From Allofrancisella inopinata (GTDB taxonomy: Bacteria > Pseudomonadota > Gammaproteobacteria > Francisellales > Francisellaceae): a DNA stretch of 64,000 nt. This document shows positions 30,796-40,188 of this stretch, piece by piece. Position 1 is the first letter of the stretch. Each line of letters starts with the position of its first letter. The notes under the pieces were generated by a model, which did no database searches, was not told where the DNA came from, and saw nothing but the letters and a program-made list of their open reading frames with translations. The stretch is from contig NZ_CP038241.1 of NCBI RefSeq assembly GCF_012222965.1, positions 186,001 through 250,000 on the forward strand, in the 5' to 3' direction. The position numbers and the translations under genes were made by a program.

Positions 30796-31599
30796 CTAAG
30801 TCCTCAAAATTTCTTTGATAAAAAAATCTTCATCTAAATTTTGCTGGTTTTGTTCCATATTTTTAAGAGGCTCGCCCGCTAAAAAAGCTTTTATATCTTT
30901 ATTTATACTGTTTTTTATATTTTCAGGTGAGTCGCTAGCTAAGATTTTTTTATTTGCTACTATAACTATGTGATCCGAAATGCTGAGAGATTCTTGTATA
31001 TCGTGAGAAACAATTATAGAAGTCATTTTTAGAGTTTTATTAAGTGTAGATATTAACTCAAGTAGTTTGTTAAAAGAAGCTGGGTCTTGTCCTGTAAATG
31101 GTTCATCATACAGCATAATACTAGGATCTAAAGCAATAGAGCGAGCTAATGCAATTCTACGAGCCATGCCACCAGAAAGCTCACTAGGCATCATCTCTAC
31201 AGTATGAGCAAGTCCAACAGCTTGTAATTTTAATAACACAACATTCTTTATTAGTTTTTCATCTAGGTCAGTATTCTTTCTTAATGGAAAGGCTATATTG
31301 TCATAAACATTAAGGTGAGTAAAAAGGGCACCTGATTGAAATAAAAACCCCATCCTTTTGCGCAGTATTGCAAGTTGTTTTTCGGTGGTCTTCTTATTTA
31401 CATGAATATTATCTATACAAATATTTCCATAATCAGGCTTGATAAGTCCTGCGATTAGTTGCAGGATGGTGGTCTTGCCAGCACCAGATGGACCAAGGAT
31501 AGTAGTAATTTTTTTAGATGGAATGGCAAAGGTAACATTATCGTATATACAAGAAGCTCCTCTATAAAAAGAAACTTGATTAAAACTAATATTGCTCAT
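30796..31599 (-). CDS. mlaF: Phospholipid transporter ATPase MlaF
   Basis: The 267-residue ABC ATPase has Walker A GPSGAGKTT, signature LSGGMARRIALAR, Walker B IMLYDEP and the switch histidine in VSHDIQESL. It powers the MlaFEDB complex and is regulated by MlaB, whose gene is at 20842. It follows minE by 18 bases on the same strand. Confidence 0.95.
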   Translation of the reverse strand: MSNISFNQVSFYRGASCIYDNVTFAIPSKKITTILGPSGAGKTTILQLIAGLIKPDYGNICIDNIHVNKKTTEKQLAILRKRMGFLFQSGALFTHLNVYDNIAFPLRKNTDLDEKLIKNVVLLKLQAVGLAHTVEMMPSELSGGMARRIALARSIALDPSIMLYDEPFTGQDPASFNKLLELISTLNKTLKMTSIIVSHDIQESLSISDHIVIVANKKILASDSPENIKNSINKDIKAFLAGEPLKNMEQNQQNLDEDFFIKEILRT

Positions 31600-31617
31600 T
31601 TATTAGTAGGTATCTAT

Positions 31618-31890
31618 CTAGTTGAAAGGTATATTAACTTCGATCGTTGAGTTTTTGCTGTTATCTTCTACCTTTAAATCTATATCCCTAATATTTTCTT
31701 CTGAAAGAGCAATATATTTTTTAACTACTTCGATTATTTCGTCTTTTAATTCAGCAAGCAAATGACTACTAATCCTTGAAGTTCTAGGTTGCAGTTCATT
31801 TCTTTGATGCGCTACTATAATCTGTAATCTTTCTTTTGCTAAAGAAGCACTATTTTGTTTTTTCTTTGGTCCGAAAAGCTTTTCAAACAT
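31618..31890 (-). CDS. minE: Cell division topological specificity factor MinE
   Basis: The 90-residue protein has the N-terminal anti-MinCD region ([13 protein letters not shown], about 20-32) and the C-terminal dimerisation domain. It drives MinD oscillation. It lies 2 bases after minD, in the order minC-minD-minE. Length matches the family (E. coli 88). Confidence 0.95.
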   Translation of the reverse strand: MFEKLFGPKKKQNSASLAKERLQIIVAHQRNELQPRTSRISSHLLAELKDEIIEVVKKYIALSEENIRDIDLKVEDNSKNSTIEVNIPFN

Positions 31891-31892
31891 AA

Positions 31893-32717
31893 TTATGACT
31901 TACCTATTAGTTTTTTAAAGAAACCGACTTTATGCTCAGTATGCCTCATAGGAACATCTTTACCTAGCATTCTATCTACCGCATCAAAATACGCTTTAGC
32001 AGCTACAGAGTCTGCAAAATGGGTGATAGGGTGCCCGCTGTTTGAAGCTTCTAATATGTCCTTTGATTCTGGAATTATGCCAGTAATAGGAGTATATAGG
32101 ATTTCGCTTACATCCTCAGCTTTTAGCATCGCTCCAGCTTTTGCTCTAGTAGCGTCGTATCTATTAAGTAATAAGTATATTTCTTTGAATTCGCCTTCCC
32201 TTTGAGCTTTCAAAGTTTTACTTGAAAGCATGCCGAGTATTCTGTCAGAATCCCTTACTGAAGATACTTCAGGGTTGGTGACTATGATTGCTGCATCAGC
32301 ACATCTCATAGCCATCAAAGAGCCTTTTTCAATGCCAGCAGGAGAGTCACATAAAACGATATCAAAAGAATTTTTTAGTTCTTCTACAATTCTGTCAACG
32401 CCATCTTCTGTTAGGGCATCTTTATCCCTAGTTTGTGATGCTGGTATTATATATAAGTTTTCGATACGTTTGTCTTTGATAATAGCTTGATTAATTGTAG
32501 CTTCTTCTTTTACTATGTTTATTAGATCATATACTACTCTTCTTTCACAACCCATTATTAGATCAAGATTTCTAAGTCCAACATCAAAGTCTATGACTAC
32601 AGTTTTTAGCCCTCTTTTGGCAAAAGCATATGCAATGGCAGCACTTGAGGTTGTTTTACCAACACCACCTTTACCAGAGGTAACTACAAATACTTTGCCT
32701 TGTTTTTTCTCACCCAT
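31893..32717 (-). CDS. minD: Septum-site ATPase MinD
   Basis: The 274-residue deviant Walker A ATPase has GKGGVGKTT at residues 15-23, the switch segment DSPAGIE, and a C-terminal amphipathic membrane-binding helix (VGFFKKLIG). It recruits MinC to the membrane and oscillates with MinE. It is 30 bases downstream of minC. Confidence 0.97.
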   Translation of the reverse strand: MGEKKQGKVFVVTSGKGGVGKTTSSAAIAYAFAKRGLKTVVIDFDVGLRNLDLIMGCERRVVYDLINIVKEEATINQAIIKDKRIENLYIIPASQTRDKDALTEDGVDRIVEELKNSFDIVLCDSPAGIEKGSLMAMRCADAAIIVTNPEVSSVRDSDRILGMLSSKTLKAQREGEFKEIYLLLNRYDATRAKAGAMLKAEDVSEILYTPITGIIPESKDILEASNSGHPITHFADSVAAKAYFDAVDRMLGKDVPMRHTEHKVGFFKKLIGKS

Positions 32718-32747
32718 TTTGGCTATAACCTCTTATAAATTTAATTT

Positions 32748-33431
32748 TTAAAAACCTTCTATGTGTATTTTATCATCTTTTAGATAAACGATATACCCAT
32801 CAGTACTTTTTTCATCAACTGAGATACTCTCATTGTTAAGAGTTACATACTTACCAGCTATTGAAACAAGTTCTGCTTTTAGATCTTTACAAATAATTTT
32901 TGCCTCTTTATTGCCTGAACTACCAGCAAGGACTCTTCCTCCGATCCTTCCGTATACAATGACACTGCCATCGGCAATAATTTCAGCACCATTGTTCACG
33001 TTAGCTGTCACTATTACATCAGCATCACGAGCAGTGATTGATTGCCCAGTACGCACAGGAGAAGTTATTATCTTAGCCGCTGTGCGAGGAGTCTCTTCAG
33101 AAGAATTTTCTTTGATCTTGCCGTTTTTTAAAATGTTATGCCCGGCTTTCGCTAGTTTACTCTTTAGCTCTTGATTGTTAACGACAAAGCCTACGGGGAT
33201 CATACCATTAGACCTAAAACAAGATATTACCTTTTCCAAAAAACCTACACTGCATTTATCATCTTGGTCGATTTCAGAGACGTCGATTACAAAAGGGGTG
33301 TTCTTGAAAAAAGATTTCGATTGGGCAACCTTTGAACTAAGTAAGCTCTCAATTTGAGTAAACTCTGTTACGTTGATATTGATAGCACTTATGGTATAGT
33401 TGCCACCTTTAAAATGAAAAGCTTGCTTCAT
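32748..33431 (-). CDS. minC: Septum formation inhibitor MinC
   Basis: The 227-residue protein has an N-terminal FtsZ-inhibiting domain and a C-terminal beta-helix domain (about 115-215, with GQSITARDADVIVTANVNNGAE). Length is usual (E. coli 231). It is preceded by rpmG with a 30-base gap and heads the minCDE-mlaFED run. Confidence 0.95.
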   Translation of the reverse strand: MKQAFHFKGGNYTISAININVTEFTQIESLLSSKVAQSKSFFKNTPFVIDVSEIDQDDKCSVGFLEKVISCFRSNGMIPVGFVVNNQELKSKLAKAGHNILKNGKIKENSSEETPRTAAKIITSPVRTGQSITARDADVIVTANVNNGAEIIADGSVIVYGRIGGRVLAGSSGNKEAKIICKDLKAELVSIAGKYVTLNNESISVDEKSTDGYIVYLKDDKIHIEGF

Positions 33432-33461
33432 GGTTATAAGGCCTTAATTTTAGTTATGGGC

Positions 33462-33617
33462 TTATTTGATCTTTGCTTCTTTATAAATTACGTGTTTACG
33501 AGCAACTGGGTCAAACTTTTTAATCTCCATTTTGTTTGGCATATTCTTCTTATTTTTAGTAGTAGTATAAAAATGACCTGTTTTTTCAGAAGAAACTAAT
33601 CTTATTTTTTCTCTCAT
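33462..33617 (-). CDS. rpmG: 50S ribosomal protein L33
   Basis: This gene encodes 51 residues, beginning [10 protein letters not shown] and ending [11 protein letters not shown], which is the non-cysteine (C-minus) form of L33. Lys- and Thr-rich segments and [10 protein letters not shown] match the family. It lies 23 bases after rpmB and 30 bases before minC on the same strand. Confidence 0.95.
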   Translation of the reverse strand: MREKIRLVSSEKTGHFYTTTKNKKNMPNKMEIKKFDPVARKHVIYKEAKIK

Positions 33618-33640
33618 TGTTTGAATTCCTTTTCTAGAAT

Positions 33641-33877
33641 TTAGATTTTATGACCTTGAGTTCTTAAGTCATTAAGAACAACATCAATACCTTTTTTATC
33701 GATTATTCTCATACCTTTAGAGCTAACTCTTAATTTTATGTATCTGTTTTCGCTTTCTACCCAAAATCTATGTGTATGAAGGTTTGGTAGAAACCTTCTT
33801 TTAGTTTTGTTTTGTGCGTGTGATACGTTATTTCCTGTAATGGGTTTTTTACCTGTAATAATACAAACTTTAGACAT
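33641..33877 (-). CDS. rpmB: 50S ribosomal protein L28
   Basis: The 78-residue protein starts [12 protein letters not shown] and contains [18 protein letters not shown], the L28 signature. It forms the usual rpmB-rpmG pair. The C-terminus ([12 protein letters not shown]) is as expected. Length matches E. coli L28 (78). Confidence 0.97.
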   Translation of the reverse strand: MSKVCIITGKKPITGNNVSHAQNKTKRRFLPNLHTHRFWVESENRYIKLRVSSKGMRIIDKKGIDVVLNDLRTQGHKI

Positions 33878-34007
33878 TTAGAAACTCTCCTTGGGCAAAA
33901 TTTTTTTATTATTTTTACATATATCTTCAAGATTTTATTACGTTTGAATTTAAAAGTAAACTGAAATTTTATATTAAAACTTACTAATAGGTGACTTAAC
34001 CTATTGA

Positions 34008-34295
34008 TTACGGTGTCCCACCAGCTTCTGATGAGTCTTGAATATTAGCATCGTAATTAAAATTATCGCCACTATCTACAAGCTCGCTTGTAGGTGCGTT
34101 TGTATTTCTAGATGGTGAAGTTGGATCATCGTCTACTTTTGAGGTATTTTGCTTAGTAGCTAATGTAGATCCAGATGTTATTTTAGTTGTTTGATCGCTA
34201 TCTTTTTGTTGATCTTCAGGAAGATATAAAGGACCTGTTTGTCCGCATCCAGCTAGGAAGTAACTAATAAAAATTGGTAAAAATAACTTTTTCAT
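34008..34295 (-). CDS. lptM: LPS-assembly-associated lipoprotein LptM (YifL-like)
   Basis: The 95-residue lipoprotein has a signal peptide ending in the lipobox LAGC (Cys17). It is followed by the LptM hallmark CGQTGPLYLPED; the conserved block helps LptD mature in E. coli. The remaining 65 residues are low-complexity, Ser/Thr/Asp-rich, and longer than the roughly 67-residue E. coli protein. It is divergent from recG. Confidence 0.85.
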   Translation of the reverse strand: MKKLFLPIFISYFLAGCGQTGPLYLPEDQQKDSDQTTKITSGSTLATKQNTSKVDDDPTSPSRNTNAPTSELVDSGDNFNYDANIQDSSEAGGTP

Positions 34296-34436
34296 AATTT
34301 TTCATGCAGTTCTAAAATATTGCTAGTAGGGCTAATTTAACAGTAATTATGTAATTTGGCAAATGCTTTGTTTCTTGGGCTTTTAAAATGATAGAATAAG
34401 TTTGAGCAAAAGAAGGATTTAATTAGAGAAAATTTG

Positions 34437-36473
34437 ATGAAATTTCTAGATTTTTTAGGGGTTGGTGATGCTACTATAAAGGCTTTGGCTAAAAATAGCT
34501 TGTACCAGCCAGAGGATTTATTATTTTTTTTCCCAAAAGCTTACAAAGATACTAGGTTTATAACTTCTATCAAAAATCTCGTAGTAGATAAAAAAAGTGT
34601 TATTGAAGGGAGAATAACAAATGTTACTTATAAAAAAACTGGAAGGAAATTTTTACGTTTTTTGATTAATGATGGTACTGGTGTTTGCTCTGTGGTTTTG
34701 TTTAAATTTTACCCAAACCAAATCACTATGCTAGAAAACGCAGAGTATGTAAGGTGTTATGGTAAAATACATGTATCACAAAATTTCCAAATGATTCATC
34801 CAGAATGGTCAGTAATAAAAGATGGTAAATGTTTACTTGAGCAGAAACTATCTGCAATTTATGGGCTAAAAAAGGTACCAGATAGAGTAATAGCTAATAT
34901 AGTCACCAAAATTTTGCAAGATAGTCAAATAAAAGATTTAATTCCACAAACCTATCTAAAATCATATAGTTTGATGAAGCTTACTGATGCTTTATATTAT
35001 CTCCATGCTCTAACAGATACTGTAGATGAACGCTATTTATCAAAAGCAAGGTACTCTATTAAATTTGAGGAGATGTTAGCTTATAAGTTAGCCGAAGAAA
35101 ATATAAAAAAAGACCTTGCAAAAACTTTATCTCCTAAGCTTACTCTAAAGGATAGTGATGTAGAGAAGTTCTATAATAAATTGCCATATGGTTTAACTAA
35201 TGCTCAAGACAAAGCGATCAAGCAAATTTTAGTTGATATTGGAAAAGCAAATACAATGATAAGGCTATTACAAGGAGATGTTGGAGCTGGTAAAACTATA
35301 GTTGCAACTGTAGCTTTGTATGCTGCTGCGATATCAGGATATCAAGCTGCGATTATGGCACCAACAGAAATTCTGGCAGAGCAACACTATAAGTTTTTAG
35401 CAGATTATTTGAGTGATTTTGGAATAGAGGTTATACCGCTGCTAGGTAAATTAACCGCAAAGCAAACTAAAACTAGTTTAGATAGGATAAAAAACTCATC
35501 AAATTGTATTGTAGTTGGAACTCATGCTATATTCCAAGAGCGTGTTGAGTATAATAATCTTGGGCTAGTAGTTGTAGATGAACAACATAGATTTGGAGTT
35601 GAGCAAAGGTTAGCATTGATCAAGAAAGGTATTAACGGAAAAAAAACAGCTCCTCATCAGCTTATAATATCAGCAACCCCTATTCCTAGAACTTTAGCAA
35701 TGACTTTATATGGAAATCTTGAGCTTTCTATATTGGATGAGTTGCCACCAAATAGAAAACCTATAGTTACTACTGTTCTTAATCGTTCACGAAAATTAGA
35801 TTTAATAGCAAAATTAAAGCAAGCAATATCTAGAAAAGAGCAAGTTTATTGGGTTTGTCCGCTTGTCGAGGAATCTGAAAGTATGGATTTTCTACAAGAT
35901 GTAAAAACATTGTATACAGAGCTTACAAATGAGCTTGGAGATGGTAAGGTAGGGTTAGTATTTGGTAGTATGAAGTCTAAAGAAAAAATTCAAGTTATGA
36001 ACGATTTTAAAGTGGCTAAATACGACGTTTTGGTTGCAACAACGGTTATAGAAGTTGGCGTTGATGTTCCTAATGCAAGTATTATGATAATTGACAATGC
36101 TGAAAGGCTTGGAATTTCACAACTACATCAGTTAAGAGGTAGAGTCGGTAGGGGTTCAAAAGAAAGTTATTGTATACTTTTATATAGTGATAAAATTAGT
36201 GAAATTGGTAAAAAGAGACTATCTTTAATTCGCCAGTCTCAAGATGGCTTTTATTTGGCAGAAAAAGATTTAGAAATACGTGGAGCGGGGGATATTTTGG
36301 GTAAGGAACAATCTGGTATATCAACGTTTAGAACTTTTGATATAAACGAGTTCTATGATAATTATCAGTTGGTATCTGGGTTAGCTAAGCAAATAAGGCA
36401 GGATTATCCTGAAGCAATACCTCAGCTAGTAGCTAGATGGTTTAAACAAAGAATAACGTATGTGGATGTTTAA
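34437..36473 (+). CDS. recG: ATP-dependent DNA helicase RecG
   Basis: The roughly 678-residue helicase reverses stalled replication forks. It has an N-terminal wedge/OB domain (about 55-150), Walker A GDVGAGKT (35274-35297), the Walker B VVDEQHRFG, and C-terminal motifs with QLRGRVGRG. The ATG at 34437 is preferred over an in-frame TTG directly before it. A possible promoter is TTGTTT (34368) and TAGAAT (34392) with 18-bp spacing. Confidence 0.96.
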   Translation: MKFLDFLGVGDATIKALAKNSLYQPEDLLFFFPKAYKDTRFITSIKNLVVDKKSVIEGRITNVTYKKTGRKFLRFLINDGTGVCSVVLFKFYPNQITMLENAEYVRCYGKIHVSQNFQMIHPEWSVIKDGKCLLEQKLSAIYGLKKVPDRVIANIVTKILQDSQIKDLIPQTYLKSYSLMKLTDALYYLHALTDTVDERYLSKARYSIKFEEMLAYKLAEENIKKDLAKTLSPKLTLKDSDVEKFYNKLPYGLTNAQDKAIKQILVDIGKANTMIRLLQGDVGAGKTIVATVALYAAAISGYQAAIMAPTEILAEQHYKFLADYLSDFGIEVIPLLGKLTAKQTKTSLDRIKNSSNCIVVGTHAIFQERVEYNNLGLVVVDEQHRFGVEQRLALIKKGINGKKTAPHQLIISATPIPRTLAMTLYGNLELSILDELPPNRKPIVTTVLNRSRKLDLIAKLKQAISRKEQVYWVCPLVEESESMDFLQDVKTLYTELTNELGDGKVGLVFGSMKSKEKIQVMNDFKVAKYDVLVATTVIEVGVDVPNASIMIIDNAERLGISQLHQLRGRVGRGSKESYCILLYSDKISEIGKKRLSLIRQSQDGFYLAEKDLEIRGAGDILGKEQSGISTFRTFDINEFYDNYQLVSGLAKQIRQDYPEAIPQLVARWFKQRITYVDV

Positions 36474-36475
36474 TT

Positions 36476-36679
36476 ATGGTTCTATCAAGTGTTTTGGCTA
36501 TAGTAATAGCTCTAGTGTTTACTGCCACAGTAGCAAGAATATTGTATAAGTTTAGCTTTAGAAAAGGCATGCTCCAGTCAAGAAAGGATTATATTATCAA
36601 TGCTATAATTGTTGGGTTTGTATTTTTTTGTGTAAGTAGTTTATTTTATATTTTTATGATAAATACTTTTAGCATCTAA
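36476..36679 (+). CDS. Small two-helix membrane protein
   Basis: The 67-residue protein has two predicted membrane helices (about 3-22 and 43-63) joined by a basic loop (RKGMLQSRKD). It begins two bases after the recG stop, so it is probably co-translated with recG. No family was recognised. The basic loop suggests both ends are outside, by the positive-inside rule. Confidence 0.65.
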   Translation: MVLSSVLAIVIALVFTATVARILYKFSFRKGMLQSRKDYIINAIIVGFVFFCVSSLFYIFMINTFSI

Positions 36680-36850
36680 TACCACTTCCAACACATATTA
36701 TTACTTTCTAACTTTGTATTTCATACCTAATTTAATCCTTTAATATTTGCCAATAGCCACTGCTATTGCCTGCACATCAAAAACTTAAATTAGGGGAGTG
36801 TTGCAAACTAAAATCATATGTTTCTAACTGTGTTAAAAATAACCTCAACA
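36678..36850 (+). repeat. MITE-1 5' part joined to a diverged MITE-2 left end
   Basis: MITE-1 begins near ATACCACTTCCAACACA at 36679 and runs to AAATTAG at 36793, then switches to the MITE-2 left terminus GGGAGTGTTGCAAAC (36794 on). MITE-2 similarity is clear to about 36840 and then fades. The MITE-1 3' end is missing. This accounts for about half of the 328-bp gap before the 37008 gene; the rest is AT-rich with no clear feature. Confidence 0.75.
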
Positions 36851-37007
36851 TGGCCGTTTAATATAGCAAGGCTAAGCAAAAAATATTCAGTTCAGTAACT
36901 GCTTAGACATTAATTATTTTTCAGGCTAGGTATCATTATTAATTGACTGTGTATTATATTTTAACTAGTCTATATTCTAATTAGGACCGTTTTTTTAGTT
37001 AATTGAT

Positions 37008-38078
37008 ATGAGGATAATGAAAATACTACCTAAAGCTCCAGTAATTAGATGTGTAAAATGCCATGTTTTAATGTCTGTTAATTTACCAGTGATCGGATCC
37101 CATCTATATGCAAGAGATATACCAACAAATCAGGTATTTTGTAATTGTGTAACCAAAAATTGTGGGAAGCTACTAATAAAATATGATTATAACTTTCGTA
37201 TACTAAGAATCGACTACGTTAAAAGTCATGAAATCACCAACTCACCTCATATTTTAAAGGACACATATGGTTCAGGTGTAGAGGCTAAACCAACGAATAA
37301 ACCAAATATAATAAACTACGTCAAAGATCATGAAACTAAGAATCTTTCTCATATTGTAAATAATCCATACAGCCCAGCCGTGGTGGATAAAACGTTAAAT
37401 AATTCCAATGTATATAAAATTTCTCCAAAAACTCTGGAAATGCTGAAAATAGTTGATGAGGTAATTCGAAAAACTAAATCATTGATGCTATTTGGAGCTT
37501 CTAACCAGAAAAATCATTACCATGATAACCCTTATAATTGTTCAACTACTTCAAGAGCAGTTTGGAGCTATGGTAATCATAAAACTTACGACATTAACAA
37601 ACGAAAAACTATTGACAATAATCAGTTACACCCGTTACGATCTGCAGCTTGGGCCCTTAAGGCACAGGCAGGAACATGTGATAATATCAACGCGGTAGCT
37701 TACTGTTTATGTAAAGATATGTTAAGTAGTAATGTGAAAATAAGTCTCATAGTTAGCTTGTCTCCTATTGGACATTGCTTAGTGGTCATATCTGCTTTAG
37801 ACAATTCTTTTGAAGATATTGCTGTAGATGCATGGCCAATACATGCGAGAGCCATATTATGGAAGCATCATTTTTCTTATCCAAATATACACACTGTGAA
37901 AAAAACAACTACAGGAATATTAAACTGTCCACATAAAAAAAGCAGAATGGAGATTTTAGCGCAAAGATGCCGGGATATCCCAGCTCCAAACTTTCAAAAT
38001 ACTCACTTATGCCGACCATCTTTTGATTATAGTTTTCCGACTAAAGACGGATTGCATGATATGGTATATGTGGCATAG
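37008..38078 (+). CDS. Zinc-ribbon plus papain/transglutaminase-like (C-H-D) protein
   Basis: The 356-residue protein is not recognised as a whole. The N-terminus has an Ogr/Delta-like zinc-ribbon pattern: CVKC at 15-18 and CVTKNC at 47-52, with the same C-x4-C second half as phage Ogr proteins. The middle is polar, with a repeated NxVKxHExxN-type segment near 70-120. The C-terminal region has QAGTCDNINAVAYCL (Cys224), SPIGHCLVVI (His256) and DIAVDAWP (Asp274), an order and spacing fitting a transglutaminase-like triad. An alternative start is the ATG at 37017. No signal peptide. The protein at 18869 has a similar triad. The biological role is unknown. Confidence 0.72.
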   Translation: MRIMKILPKAPVIRCVKCHVLMSVNLPVIGSHLYARDIPTNQVFCNCVTKNCGKLLIKYDYNFRILRIDYVKSHEITNSPHILKDTYGSGVEAKPTNKPNIINYVKDHETKNLSHIVNNPYSPAVVDKTLNNSNVYKISPKTLEMLKIVDEVIRKTKSLMLFGASNQKNHYHDNPYNCSTTSRAVWSYGNHKTYDINKRKTIDNNQLHPLRSAAWALKAQAGTCDNINAVAYCLCKDMLSSNVKISLIVSLSPIGHCLVVISALDNSFEDIAVDAWPIHARAILWKHHFSYPNIHTVKKTTTGILNCPHKKSRMEILAQRCRDIPAPNFQNTHLCRPSFDYSFPTKDGLHDMVYVA

Positions 38079-38227
38079 TTTTTTGAAAAAAAGTAACAAT
38101 GAAGAACTTACAGTGTGGTTATATATTAGCAATATATTAATTTTGTATTATATAAAAACAAAAAGCAATTATTTTATTTTTATATATGCTATAATATGTT
38201 TAAACAAAAATATATTTAAAATTTTAA

Positions 38228-39082
38228 ATGTTTGCTACATTTTATGATTTAATAAAAAATATCTATTTGCACAGAAATATAATAATAATAGGTGAAATAC
38301 ATAATAAATCATTTCTTCCTGAAATTGTCAAGAACCGAAATTTTAGGTCTTATATTAAAGAAAAAAAACCTATTTTTTTTCTAGAAGAAGTGGGTTTCGA
38401 TGAAGTTAGTAAAAGTGGGAAAGAAATAATAAACCATTTACTTACATTAGGAGCTGAAGTTGAATACCTTGAAGACGAATTATCCTTTGGAGGTAAACTT
38501 GAATACGTTAAAGAAGTTTATAGGGGTTTAGAATCTGGAACTGCTATGGTAGAAATAGCAGACTATATTTTAACAAGGAGTGATTTGTCGGAAATTGCCT
38601 TAAAAGGTTTAAAGAGTGGGCGGACTAGTTCTGATATGTCTTTAAATAATTCTCATTTAAAGACAAAACTAAAGTCAAAATTACAAAATGACGCAGAATT
38701 TATTACTAACTGTTTTGTTGAGTATAGTGAGAGCCCATTTAGAATAAAAAACTTTAACACAGTGGCAGCAAATAAAATAGTAAGTAATCTCACAAGTAAA
38801 AAACAAGATGCTATTATACTGGTTGGGGCAATGCATGTAAAAGATTGTTACCCTACTACTTGTGTTGATGAAGTATATAACTTAGGTAAGATAGATGGTA
38901 TAGAAACTCTTATTAAGAATCATTTTAAGAATAGTCGGTATGAACATTATTACAATAATAGTATTAGGAGAAACCTTATCTCTTCATACTTTTTTGCTAG
39001 TGAGAAACCTAATACTAATAATATGACTTATAGTCCCCAAGATCATTATTATAAATCTGACCCTTTGGATATAATAAGCTAA
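38228..39082 (+). CDS. Tiki/TraB/ChaN-like superfamily protein
   Basis: The 284-residue protein has IIIIGEIHNKSF near residues 18-29, FFLEEVGFDEV near 50-60, and AIILVGAMHVKD near 195-206. The pair of strand-plus-(G-E-x-H) and strand-plus-(G-x-M-H) motifs is typical of the EreA/ChaN/TraB/Tiki superfamily, whose members include putative metallohydrolases and heme-binding proteins. The C-terminal 60 residues are Asn/Tyr/Ser-rich. There is no signal peptide. It begins 149 bases after the 37008 gene in the same orientation. Substrate and role are unknown. Confidence 0.7.
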   Translation: MFATFYDLIKNIYLHRNIIIIGEIHNKSFLPEIVKNRNFRSYIKEKKPIFFLEEVGFDEVSKSGKEIINHLLTLGAEVEYLEDELSFGGKLEYVKEVYRGLESGTAMVEIADYILTRSDLSEIALKGLKSGRTSSDMSLNNSHLKTKLKSKLQNDAEFITNCFVEYSESPFRIKNFNTVAANKIVSNLTSKKQDAIILVGAMHVKDCYPTTCVDEVYNLGKIDGIETLIKNHFKNSRYEHYYNNSIRRNLISSYFFASEKPNTNNMTYSPQDHYYKSDPLDIIS

Positions 39083-39229
39083 TCTCAAAGTAAATTACGT
39101 ATGAGTAAATTAGATGAACTTTGGAATAGAAAACAAAACTCAAAGATGTCAAAAATTATTTAGCTAGTTGTTTATTTTTGTAAAAAATATTAGCATTAGC
39201 ATACTTTTATAAGTCTTTAGAGTTAGACT

Positions 39230-40099
39230 ATGTATTTCTTTATAATTTCTTTGATTATTTTGCTTTCTATTCTTTGTACTATCTATATGGTGTATAAGCT
39301 TATAATAAAACAAAATAATTCATCTGCGCCAACTCTTAAAGAGAGTGTTATCTTAGCAGGTTCTGGGGTTACAGCATTTTTAGCAGATACTGTGGGGGTT
39401 GGAAGTTTTGCTGTAAATATAGCAATAGCTAAAACTTTTAAGCTTGTAAAAGATGCTGAACTTCCAGGTTTTGTTAATGGTGCTCAAGTAATACCGGGAG
39501 CTATAGAAGCCATATTTTTCCTAGGCGTTTTACATGTTGATATACTAACATTAACTGTACTAGTATTAGGGACAACCTTAGGAGGCTTTATAGGTGGGGT
39601 CTTTGCCTCAAAAATTAACACAGCAACAATTAGGCTAATAATGATATTTGCTTTTATCTTAGTTATATTTTTGTTACTTGGTAAATTGCTAAATTTTTTA
39701 CCAATAGGCGGTACTTTGATGAAGCTTTCTGGTATCAAACTAGTGGTAGGTTTTATTGGAATGTTTGTAGCGGGTTTTTTGGTATGTTTTGGTGTGGGAC
39801 TTTTTGCTTTGGTACAAGCTATACTCTTTTTATTGGGGATGTCACCTCTTGTTGCCTTTCCTATTATGACTGCAGCAGGTGCTATTCAGCAACCAATAAC
39901 AACCTTTGCATTTACTATGAATAATGCTATTCCCTTGAAAAAAGCCCTTATAGTGGGAATTTTTGGTATAATCGGAGTTTTTATAGGTTTCAATGTTGTC
40001 ACAGCACTATCAACAGAGCAGTTACAATGGCTATTAGTTATAGTGATAGCCTATAATACGATAAGTTTATTAAACTCATATTATAAATCTAAAAAATAA
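39230..40099 (+). CDS. TauE/SafE-family membrane transporter
   Basis: The 289-residue inner-membrane protein has about eight helices and belongs by pattern to the TauE/SafE sulfite/anion exporter family. Family features are the duplicated Gly-rich helices (GSGVTAFLADTVGVGSF and ...GMFVAGFLVCFGVG). The substrate is not predictable. It stands between the unusual 37-39 kb genes and fumA. Confidence 0.82.
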   Translation: MYFFIISLIILLSILCTIYMVYKLIIKQNNSSAPTLKESVILAGSGVTAFLADTVGVGSFAVNIAIAKTFKLVKDAELPGFVNGAQVIPGAIEAIFFLGVLHVDILTLTVLVLGTTLGGFIGGVFASKINTATIRLIMIFAFILVIFLLLGKLLNFLPIGGTLMKLSGIKLVVGFIGMFVAGFLVCFGVGLFALVQAILFLLGMSPLVAFPIMTAAGAIQQPITTFAFTMNNAIPLKKALIVGIFGIIGVFIGFNVVTALSTEQLQWLLVIVIAYNTISLLNSYYKSKK

Positions 40100-40188
40100 A
40101 GCTTCTCTTAAAACCAAAGTTGATAGCTGATATAATATTTTTTGTAATATCGAAAAATTTCATTTTTAATTAAGAGGTTTTATTTAAA

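Noticed and set aside
39101-39163. 20-codon open frame between the Tiki-like gene and the TauE/SafE gene
   Set aside because: It is short, without a ribosome binding site or recognisable similarity.
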